DNA from: Scatosoma sp045632265
Lineage (GTDB): Bacteria; Bacillota; Clostridia; Christensenellales; Borkfalkiaceae
Reading direction: 5' to 3'
Length of the DNA stretch: 38,609 nt
Assembly: GCA_045632265.1 (NCBI GenBank)
Contig: JAZQWG010000023.1
Location: forward strand, 1 to 38,609
Positions 9,901-15,682 of the stretch are shown one piece after another. Position 1 is the stretch's first letter. Each line of letters starts with the position of its first letter. Below the pieces are notes generated by a model. That model saw only the letters and a list, made by a program, of their open reading frames with translations, did no database searches and had not been told where the DNA came from. The position numbers were made by a program, and so were the translations under genes.

Positions 9901-11274
9901 AACTACGTTGGCGTTTCCCAAGGCGTACACACGGCTGTTGCTAACGTGACGAACGAAGCAGCGAAAGCAGCTATGGAAGGCAGCGACAAGTTCGGCGAAT
10001 ACGCTATGTACTTGGGCGGAAGTGGCCAACACAACTTCATGGGTATTCTTCGTGAAAAGAACAACCTTGTTGTTGGCTACACCTATAAAATCACGGTTAA
10101 CTACTACTGCGTAACGGATAACGGCGCAGACTACGTTATCTTGCTTGGCGACAACAACTCAAACTTGACGGTTGTCACCAATCCCTTCACGGCGGGCTTG
10201 AATTCCTTTACGTTTGAAATCACGCCTACCAGCGAAAAGATTTGCCTTACGTTCTGGACGAGCAGCTCTAATCTTACTCTTGACGTTTACCTTGGTGATA
10301 TCGAAGTAAAGGCAACGGAAGCTGTAAAAGAACGTGACGACTTCTATGCGCTTACGCATGAAGATATGATTGCTGAAGGCGGCTACACGTACGATTGGAG
10401 CGAAAACAATATTCTTGAATTCTCCAATTATTCGAGCTATGTGGAAATCGATAAGATGGAAGACACGGAACTTGCTGCGAAGTTGACGGCTACGGGCGCA
10501 TTTGCAAACGGTTATGCGTTGAAGATTAAAGGCGCTGGTGGAAACATCATTAAGGGTATTTCCAACAAGTTGGTTGGCGGCAACAAATACACGATTTCCT
10601 TTGATATCTATGACGTTTCTGGCGCAGGAAGCTTGATGATTCTCCCCTTCGTCGGTGGAGAGCAAAACGGCGCTCATCAATTCAAGATTGATTATAGCCA
10701 ATATGCTGGCATGTATAACTTCTCGGTAACCTTTACGGCTCCCGAAGGTATTACGGATATCAACTTCTATATCAATAATGAAAATGCTATCGAAGTATAT
10801 ATTGCTAACTTCACGATTAGCTGTCAAGAAGCAGGCGAACTCGTTGAACACACGTTTGAAGGCACGAGAACGTGGGCGGACTTGAACTTAGGCGGCAAGG
10901 GTACGCAAGTTGCAACCCCTGAAGAAGTAAAGGGAAGTGAAGGCTTTGCCGACGATTACACGTTGGAATTTACGTCTGCTCACGCAACGTCCGAAATGTT
11001 CCGTGTAGGCAACATTCTTCCTGAAGACGAACTTTTTAGCGAACTTACGATTACGATTCACTACTACGTTGTAGAAGGCTACACGGGCAGAATTTGCTTG
11101 CAAATCGACAACAGTTTCGCTGACATGGATGCAACGGCTGGTTATCATGCCTTCACGTACACCTTGACGAGCGCGGCTGATTTCCTCAGTATTCACGTTC
11201 CCGGCGGTTCGAGCGGTACGATTTACATGGGTAGTGTTGACTACGTTTTGACGACCATGGGTCCTGAAGCGTAA
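3946..11274 (+). CDS. Giant surface lipoprotein with 36 Cys/Asp/His repeats and beta-sandwich modules
   Basis: This 2442-residue protein has no recognisable catalytic domain. The signal peptide ends in PFAAC (lipidated Cys 26), followed by a Gly/Ser linker. Order: repeat run 1 (49-215, nine units), Fn3-like (221-292), three carbohydrate-binding-like modules (about 295-768), run 2 (771-859, five), another beta-sandwich (866-1009), run 3 (1011-1227, eleven), concanavalin-like domain (1234-1456), run 4 (1462-1608, eight, two degenerate), a second concanavalin-like domain (1614-1833), run 5 (1838-1888, three), then Fn3-like and the three modules again (about 1894-2442). The two ends are therefore paralogous, and so are the two central domains. 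It is probably a surface adhesin or scaffold; the ligand is unknown. AAGGAGAC precedes the start. Paralogues flank it on both sides. Confidence 0.85.
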   Translation: MDLRKLKKMLLTMSIAACMALPFAACKDDGSGDGSGSGGGSGNQGCDVCVDDDGNHACDVCGEPTSTCADANNDHKCDVCDETLTQCADEDDDHECDICGETISQCADADNDHNCDVCGEELSQCSDATDDDDHECDICGETLNPCVDANDDHVCDVCDDVISNCEDTNNDHLCDTCGDEISECEDSDDHLCDVCGDKISDCVDTNTDYECDICGAQLAAPIAKPVLSVSVRTVSWEALNGVTYKYTLNGGAEQVATTNSMTLAYGDTLVVWAVGDNETTLDSEKATYTAVATEKYPTIEQMEAGYTFDWDENYVGVSQGEHKAVANVTNEEAKAAMQDSGKFGEYAMYLGGTGNHNFMGILREKGNLVVGKTYTITVNYYCVTDQGNDYVILLGDGDQNLTVGADPFKAGLGSYTFEITPTSEKFALTFWTMSTTLDVYLGNIEVSVKDAVKERDDFYALTHDDMLADGGYTYDWSENNIVKFDANAKYLEIDKMEDTDLAAALKATDAFANGYALQFKCPTGSSYIEAMKNMLVAGNTYTISFDAYQVAPGSITILLMNAAGAQAGQANFSVTDNGNGTKKYTATFTAGGQSQVNLYTINACELYLANLTIVEEEPKAELVEQTTKGKLTGTQINKFGKGQQVDTPAGAVGQKGFGEVASKFTQATNTYSEMFQAGGLTPAGHTYKALQLTLYYYVEEGFTGTGLYMKLDNAFKPIPANVGYNEYTVSVTDPVDFVCVYVDGSTSGTVYFGSIDYEVTTIGPAPEAHDCVDNDNDHECDVCCDVLTTCADNNNDHACDVCGKVLSECEDTDDDHLCNVCGEKISECTDADDHYCDVCGDVLSECADLDEDGACDVCGAILAAPVVDPSIVNGFDSVEDIGYINYSCCVPVITTTENGVKVEFTGEDEAYTWLPLGVFLKKADGSLYTLEEAKNFEKLTIKVTVSGIEGGFDFGFAGGGLKWLVAGENVVTYTHEELQTALSVQADGSFALTMQAWKAGLTFEFTEISICINEDGDHNCDYCEDVLTACVDSDNDHECDVCGDVISECTDADDHYCDVCGDKISECKDNDDHLCDVCGDVLSECADTNNDYACDICGKQVGDIYGDNEFGCVEPNEGPCVDNDNDHECDYCGETLSECEDTDNDHLCNVCGDKISECTDADDHNCDICGGETSTCADNNGDHACDICGDELSQCADSNNDHKCDVCGDTLSDCADNNNDKGCDICGNLVAQTYERVFDFTTMTSMDEVSMFSAGIDPQADGGSYTDASWVTYARGMDELFTLENGLKVNTSVYSGNDASENNIYVRYNVKNLQYFQAELKYTYDSMDRNGWAGFILGVTNFERKVRWPDNPNGIELFVQREGKGTYSSNKINGGGWSEGIIPAGWEMLGEHTLTIVAIESGITLYADGVKVIAISAAEMADKDYQLALASFGFLFNNAQFTAKSFSFSPLSANGEFVAHSCVDSDFDHVCDEWYETVGTHEAAEGTHNCEYCGERVSDCVDVENDNECDICGKPMHECEDTDNDHNCNSCGKPLTVCGDNDNDHACDICGAETSTCNDGDNDHYCDICGDELSQCADLNNNHKCDVCGTEMSECKDENGDGNCEICGRIPPKSYDNEYDFTKMTSLDEATMFSVGYDPATENEEYPGAWDTYAKDIDDVFNLTEKGLEVDSSIYFSNAGSDNRLYVRLNTTTLKYFEAELVYVYEDEARYGWAGFMFGYTDFTRQARWGDSPSGAEFFMQNEGKGTYVGSKLGGGFVEGGTPEGWVVRNEAHRLTISVTADGIVFTADGVVVNTVSAAELADKGYETIDASIGFFLTNAKFTVKSFKVTNLYQHTVCEDNNNDHACDECGEVISECEDNDDHACDVCGEIISECADTNSDYRCDICDASLATALATPVVSVSGKVVSWEAVDGVTYKYSINDGEAQVATTNSVQVGYGDKVSVWAVGDNVATLDSEKASATVAVVSKYPTIDELAAGYTFDWDENYVGVSQGVHTAVANVTNEAAKAAMEGSDKFGEYAMYLGGSGQHNFMGILREKNNLVVGYTYKITVNYYCVTDNGADYVILLGDNNSNLTVVTNPFTAGLNSFTFEITPTSEKICLTFWTSSSNLTLDVYLGDIEVKATEAVKERDDFYALTHEDMIAEGGYTYDWSENNILEFSNYSSYVEIDKMEDTELAAKLTATGAFANGYALKIKGAGGNIIKGISNKLVGGNKYTISFDIYDVSGAGSLMILPFVGGEQNGAHQFKIDYSQYAGMYNFSVTFTAPEGITDINFYINNENAIEVYIANFTISCQEAGELVEHTFEGTRTWADLNLGGKGTQVATPEEVKGSEGFADDYTLEFTSAHATSEMFRVGNILPEDELFSELTITIHYYVVEGYTGRICLQIDNSFADMDATAGYHAFTYTLTSAADFLSIHVPGGSSGTIYMGSVDYVLTTMGPEA
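4090..4590 (+). repeat. Cys/Asp/His repeat run 1 of the 2442-aa protein, nine units
   Basis: Eight units keep the His. Unit 5 is two residues longer (C-x8-H) and unit 8 one shorter (C-x5-H). Unit 9 has Y in place of His and leads straight into the Fn3-like domain. Confidence 0.9.
6256..6522 (+). repeat. Cys/Asp/His repeat run 2 of the 2442-aa protein, five units
   Basis: Units 1 to 4 carry the His. Unit 4 is the short 18-residue form. Unit 5 has G in place of His. In unit 1 the Gly after CxxC is replaced by a further Cys. Confidence 0.9.
6976..7626 (+). repeat. Cys/Asp/His repeat run 3 of the 2442-aa protein, 5 + 6 units
   Basis: Eleven units are split by an insert of about 20 residues. The fifth unit, just before the insert, has Y at the His position. 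The eleventh has K. The run is therefore two sub-runs, each ending with a His-less unit. Confidence 0.9.
8329..8769 (+). repeat. Cys/Asp/His repeat run 4 of the 2442-aa protein, about eight units
   Basis: Unit 1 has lost its CxxC pair and unit 2 its first Cys, so the start is degenerate. Unit 3 has N at the His position, the only internal exception in the window. The last unit has G. Confidence 0.8.
9457..9609 (+). repeat. Cys/Asp/His repeat run 5 of the 2442-aa protein, three units
   Basis: Two His-containing units, the second of the short form, are followed by a terminal unit with Y. The copy of the Fn3-like domain follows, as after run 1. Confidence 0.9.
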
Positions 11275-11306
11275 AAATAAAACCGAACGTAAAAAAATGA
11301 ACTAAC

Positions 11307-11340
11307 AAAATGGCTCTGCGCTTCGGTGCAGAGCTATTTT
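11307..11340 (+). terminator. Terminator with UUCG loop after the 2442-aa gene
   Basis: A long stem closed by a C(UUCG)G tetraloop has flanking A and T runs. It lies only about 40 bp before the next start codon, and I see no convincing promoter in between. Partial read-through into the 1360-aa gene is therefore likely. Confidence 0.8.
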
Positions 11341-11381
11341 GACCTAATGGTATCAAAAATTTCAAATTAGAGGTACAATTT

Positions 11382-14300
11382 ATGGATTTGAAAAAATTAA
11401 AGAAAGTGTTGCTCACGATGAGCGTGGCTGCGTGCATGGCTTTGCCTTTGGCAGCGTGTAAAACGGGCAACGGCGACGGCACGGGTGACGGCGCAGGCAA
11501 CGGCGGTGGAAACGGCGGCGGAAGCACTGGTTGCGACGTTTGCGTGGACAACAATAACGACCACGACTGCGACGTTTGCGGCGAAGACGTAAGCGTTTGC
11601 AAGGACGATAACAACGACCACGCTTGTGATATTTGCGGCGAAACGGTAAGCACTTGCGTGGACAACAACAACGACCATGCTTGTGATATTTGCGGCGAAA
11701 CGGTAAGCACTTGTGTGGACGATAACAACGATCATGCTTGTGACATTTGTGGCGAAACGGTTAGCACTTGTGTGGACGATAACAACGACCACGATTGCGA
11801 CGTTTGCGGTGAAACGGTAAGCACTTGCGTAAATAGCAACAACGACCACGATTGTGATATTTGCGGTGAAACGGTTAGCACTTGCGTAGATAGCAACAAC
11901 GATCACGAATGTGATATTTGCGGTGATACAAGCGACTGTGAAGACAACAATAACGACCACGATTGTGATATTTGCGGTGAAACGCTTAGCACTTGCGTAG
12001 ATAGCAACAACGACTATTCTTGTGATATTTGTGGTGCGCAATTGGCTGCGCCCATTGAAAAACCCGTCATCAGCGCAAACGGTGCTACGGTATCGTGGAC
12101 GACGGTGAGCGGTGCTACGTACAAATACACGATTAACGGCGGTGCGGAACAAATTGCAACCAGCAACTCTATCACCTTGAAATATAACCAAACGCTTGTA
12201 GTTTGGGCGGTGGGCGACGGCGAAACGACGCTTGACAGCCAAAAGGCAACGTACACGCGTACGGCAACCCAAGCAAACCCCACGCTTGAACAATTGCAAG
12301 CGGGTTACAATTTCGATTTTGACAACAACTACACCGCTATTTCGCAAGGTGGCTTGACGGAAGTTTCCGCAATTTCCAACGCTACGGCGAAATCGGCTAT
12401 TCAAGGCGCAAGTTCCACGTTCGGCAACTACGTTATGCACTTGACGGGCAACGATAGACACGATATGTCGGGGCTTACTCGTTCGGCGGGCAACTTGAAA
12501 GTGGGCTACGTTTACACGATTGAAGTGGATTATTATGCGGTGAGCGCAAGCCAAGATTATCTCATTGCGCTTGGTGACAGCGACCAAAATATCACGCTCC
12601 TTTCCGATCCGTTCAAGACGGGCATGAATAAACTCACGTGCGAATACGAGCCGAAGAGCAACGTACAATTCTGCTTGACGTTCTGGACGAGCGGTGCAAA
12701 CTTGGACGTATATATCGGCAATATTAAGATTACGGCGAAGAAAGCAGCTGTGGAACGTCAAGATTACTATGCGGCAAACGACGACCAAATTTTGGCGGGC
12801 TACACGTACGACTGGGGCACGAACAATATCGTTTCGATTAACAACCACTCCAAGTATTTGGCGCTTTCGGAAATTGAAGATGCAACGCTTAAGAGCAAAC
12901 TTGAAGCGACGGGCGCGTTCAAAAACGGCTACGCATTGCGCTTTAAGGGCTCGACGGGCGGCGCGTATATCAACCCGCTTTCGGGTAAACTTGTGGAAGG
13001 TGCGGAATACACCATTTCCTTTGATGCGTACGAAGTGAACCGTGGGCACGTGACGCTCCTTTTGATGAACGCGGGCAACGCGCAAGCGGGACGTGTGGAT
13101 TTCAGCTTGAAGAGCAATTCCAACGGTACCGTCACCTACACGGCAACGTTTAAGGCGACGGCTTCCTACGAACACGTCAGCCTTTACGTCATTTCCGGTT
13201 GCGAATTGTATCTTGCAAACCTTTCCATTTCCCGCGCGGAAGTGGAAGATACGTCCAACTTGACGGAAGTGCAAATCGTCGGCTCGAAATCGGCGGCGGA
13301 ATGCGACACTTGGAAACAAGGCACTTTGGTAGATACGCCCACGGCGGCGGTTGGCAAGGAAGGCTTTGGTGATAAGGCGTATAAACTCGCTCCCAGATCG
13401 GGCGATAAGACGTTCGATTTGTTCGATACGACGGCGTTGACGGTAAGCGATCCCTATTATAAATCGATTACGGTGACGGTATATTATTATATCGAAAGCG
13501 TGACGGGCGCAGGTTTGTATTTGCAAATGGGCGGCAACAATTTCCAAGCACTTTCGGGCAACACGGTGGGCTATCATAAGGCTACGTTCACCTTCGATTA
13601 TACGTTCACGTCGTTCTGTATCCATTACCAAGACGGCAATTTCGGTACGATGTACATTGGCAGCGTGGACTACGTTGTAAACACGTTGCGTGACGTGAGC
13701 GATACGTCGCTTGTAGAACGTGACGATTATAAGTATTTGACCACTTCGCAAATGGTGGCGGGCTACACCTACAACTTTGGCGAAAACGATGCGTTGAAGA
13801 TTTCCGCGAATGCGGAATACCGCAAAATTAGCGGCATGAGTAGCGAATCATTGAAGACGGCGCTCAATAACACGGGCGCATTCACCAGCGGCTATGCTTT
13901 GCGTTTGAAAGGGCAAGGCAGTTCGTACGTGCAAGCGTTGAACTACAACCTTGTCGAAGGTTATACGTACACCATCACCTTTGATGCGTATGTAGTTTCG
14001 GACGGCAACCTTTACGTTTTGCCTATGGGTGCAACGCAAGTGGGAGGCATCAATCTTACGACGAGTAAAAACGCCAACGGCACAACCCGTTATACGGCTA
14101 CGTTTACGGCAACGGAAGATTATTTGCGTATTAACTTGTTCTTTGTTTCCGAGTGTGATTTGTATCTTGCAAACTTCACGATTAAGGCAACTGAACCTAC
14201 GCAAGCGCACACGGCTGTGGATATTGAAGAAGATGCGTACATTGGTGAAAGCGCTACGGTAAGCTTGCAAGCGGACGGCTATGCAACCAGCAACGCAATC

Positions 14301-15464
14301 GCAGTATTGCCTACGGCAAACACGGCGGGCGTTTGGGTGAACGTGGACGGACTTGGCAACTTTAACGTGGGCGATTTGGTACACCTTTCTTTCCGCTTGA
14401 ATCCTAAGGGCGACAAGTGGTATGCGGACGTAAAAGTGTACGACGGCAACGGCATGATGATTGATTACGCTTATCCCGCAAACGGTTGGAGCTACGTAAA
14501 CTACGATGCGGAAGTTGTGGAAAAGGGCGGTGTGAAATACGTTTATATCGGCTTGAACAACGCTTCGGGCGACGTTTGCTACATTTCCGAAGTGGCGGTT
14601 GACGACCAAACCACCAACCTTGACAACTTGTTCGGCGGCACGAAGATTACGCAAGTGGCAAGCACCGCTTATGCGCAAATGGAAGGCTACGTCATTAAGA
14701 CGTCGGATAACAAACTTGTTATTATGGACGGCGGCTCGACGGCGGAAGCAACGGCGCTTTACAACCTTATTAAGGAAAACGCAACCAAGAAAGATGATAA
14801 ATACGTCGTTGACGCATGGTTCGTTTCGCACTACCATAGCGACCACGTTACGGCATTGATTGAAATTCTTAATACGCGCGACGATATTTATATTACGTCC
14901 TTGTATTACGATTTCAGCGGCGCAAAACAAAGCGCTGATCCCGTAGAATACGTGTACGTCACCGACCTTGCAGCGGCACTTTCGTTGCATGGGGATAAAG
15001 TGGGCAACGTTGTCACGCCTAAGAGAGGGGACGAATTTACGATTGGTAGCGTGACGATGAAAGTGCTTAACAACGCATATTTCGACGCACCTAGCAACCC
15101 GATCAACAACTCTTCTATCGTCTATAAATTGGTGACGGAAGGAGAAGACGTATTGTTCCTTGGTGACATGGGCGATTACGGCGATACGTTGTTGCAAGAC
15201 GATTATTTCTTGTCGGAAATGAAGACGTGTAAAGTCGTTCAAATGGCGCACCACGGTCAAACGGGCACGACGGATAAGTTCTATTCGATGATTGAAGATA
15301 TCCGCGTTTGCTTGTATCCCGCACCCGATTGGTTGTACGACGTAACGGGCGCAGACGGCATTGGCAGTGGAATATACGGCACGATGGGCACGCGTGAATT
15401 GATGCGCGCTTACGGCGTAAGATATAGCTTTGCGGCAACCAACGGCAATATCGTTCTTGGCTAA
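11382..15464 (+). CDS. Surface lipoprotein: nine Cys/Asp/His repeats, beta-sandwich modules, metallo-beta-lactamase-fold hydrolase
   Basis: This is a 1360-residue predicted lipoprotein. PLAAC places the lipidated Cys at 26, and a Gly/Asn linker follows. Order: nine repeats (54-218), an Fn3-like domain (229-305), carbohydrate-binding-like modules A, B and C (about 305-775) paralogous to those of the 2442-aa protein, a second module B (about 780-945), another beta-sandwich (about 945-1100), and a C-terminal metallo-beta-lactamase fold. Metal ligands are visible: HYHSDH (1150-1155), D1262 in LGDMGD, and H1290/H1291 in MAHHGQ. The domain resembles the ComEC-type branch, whose members are hydrolases, often phosphodiesterases or nucleases. 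The real substrate is unknown. AGAGG lies eight bases before the start. It is the only lipoprotein here to combine the repeats with a binuclear metal enzyme. Confidence 0.85.
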   Translation: MDLKKLKKVLLTMSVAACMALPLAACKTGNGDGTGDGAGNGGGNGGGSTGCDVCVDNNNDHDCDVCGEDVSVCKDDNNDHACDICGETVSTCVDNNNDHACDICGETVSTCVDDNNDHACDICGETVSTCVDDNNDHDCDVCGETVSTCVNSNNDHDCDICGETVSTCVDSNNDHECDICGDTSDCEDNNNDHDCDICGETLSTCVDSNNDYSCDICGAQLAAPIEKPVISANGATVSWTTVSGATYKYTINGGAEQIATSNSITLKYNQTLVVWAVGDGETTLDSQKATYTRTATQANPTLEQLQAGYNFDFDNNYTAISQGGLTEVSAISNATAKSAIQGASSTFGNYVMHLTGNDRHDMSGLTRSAGNLKVGYVYTIEVDYYAVSASQDYLIALGDSDQNITLLSDPFKTGMNKLTCEYEPKSNVQFCLTFWTSGANLDVYIGNIKITAKKAAVERQDYYAANDDQILAGYTYDWGTNNIVSINNHSKYLALSEIEDATLKSKLEATGAFKNGYALRFKGSTGGAYINPLSGKLVEGAEYTISFDAYEVNRGHVTLLLMNAGNAQAGRVDFSLKSNSNGTVTYTATFKATASYEHVSLYVISGCELYLANLSISRAEVEDTSNLTEVQIVGSKSAAECDTWKQGTLVDTPTAAVGKEGFGDKAYKLAPRSGDKTFDLFDTTALTVSDPYYKSITVTVYYYIESVTGAGLYLQMGGNNFQALSGNTVGYHKATFTFDYTFTSFCIHYQDGNFGTMYIGSVDYVVNTLRDVSDTSLVERDDYKYLTTSQMVAGYTYNFGENDALKISANAEYRKISGMSSESLKTALNNTGAFTSGYALRLKGQGSSYVQALNYNLVEGYTYTITFDAYVVSDGNLYVLPMGATQVGGINLTTSKNANGTTRYTATFTATEDYLRINLFFVSECDLYLANFTIKATEPTQAHTAVDIEEDAYIGESATVSLQADGYATSNAIAVLPTANTAGVWVNVDGLGNFNVGDLVHLSFRLNPKGDKWYADVKVYDGNGMMIDYAYPANGWSYVNYDAEVVEKGGVKYVYIGLNNASGDVCYISEVAVDDQTTNLDNLFGGTKITQVASTAYAQMEGYVIKTSDNKLVIMDGGSTAEATALYNLIKENATKKDDKYVVDAWFVSHYHSDHVTALIEILNTRDDIYITSLYYDFSGAKQSADPVEYVYVTDLAAALSLHGDKVGNVVTPKRGDEFTIGSVTMKVLNNAYFDAPSNPINNSSIVYKLVTEGEDVLFLGDMGDYGDTLLQDDYFLSEMKTCKVVQMAHHGQTGTTDKFYSMIEDIRVCLYPAPDWLYDVTGADGIGSGIYGTMGTRELMRAYGVRYSFAATNGNIVLG
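11541..12035 (+). repeat. Cys/Asp/His repeat run of the 1360-aa protein, nine units
   Basis: These units are more uniform than those in the 2442-aa protein; units 2 to 6 end in GETVST. Unit 7 is shortened after CxxC. Unit 9 has Y in place of the His and shares its GAQLAAPI ending with run 1 of the 2442-aa protein. Confidence 0.9.
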
Positions 15465-15493
15465 CAATAGACAATTTAATAGGCTAAAATAGT

Positions 15494-15532
15494 TCATCGC
15501 CCCTTGCGAAAAAGCTTGGGGCGATGATTTTT
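15494..15532 (+). terminator. Terminator after the 1360-aa lipoprotein gene
   Basis: A 10-bp perfect stem (15494-15503 with 15518-15527) is followed by five T. Confidence 0.85.
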
Positions 15533-15566
15533 CTCTTGGGTATTTGTGAAAATTGTGTGAAATATC

Positions 15567-15595
15567 TTGACAGTAATTATATTATAATATATAAT
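15567..15595 (+). promoter_or_regulatory. Consensus promoter of the 591-aa lipoprotein gene
   Basis: TTGACA (15567-15572) and TATAAT (15590-15595) match the sigma-A consensus exactly with a 17-bp spacer. A TGTCAA copy at 15609-15614 forms an inverted repeat with the -35 box, so a regulator site is possible. The leader is about 80 nt. Confidence 0.8.
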
Positions 15596-15682
15596 TATAC
15601 AAAGGTATTGTCAAAAATAGTGGAAAATTATTTTTAATTACAATTTTTGATATTATAATACAAATTTGGAGGATATGAGTTT

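Noticed and set aside
4993..10032. A 1679-codon open frame on the minus strand, opposite the giant lipoprotein gene, with smaller ones opposite the other lipoproteins
   Set aside because: It comes from biased codon use (GAC, AAC, TGC and Gly codons) in repeated sequence, which leaves few stops on the other strand. The translation is low-complexity V/A/F-rich, has no fold signature, and has no ribosome binding site or promoter.
11339..11379. Promoter between the 2442-aa and 1360-aa lipoprotein genes
   Set aside because: TTGACC at 11339 has no -10 at the right distance, and TACAAT at 11374 lies too close to the start codon. Neither makes a convincing promoter.
1749..12035. CRISPR array, because of regularly spaced short repeats
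   Set aside because: The repeats are in-frame coding units of about 54-57 bp without unique spacers, and no cas genes are present.
1749..12035. Multihaem cytochrome c, because of many CxxC motifs and His
   Set aside because: Haem attachment needs CxxCH. Here CxxC is followed by G, D or E, and the His lies two residues before the CxxC-type Cys, so no haem sites are formed.
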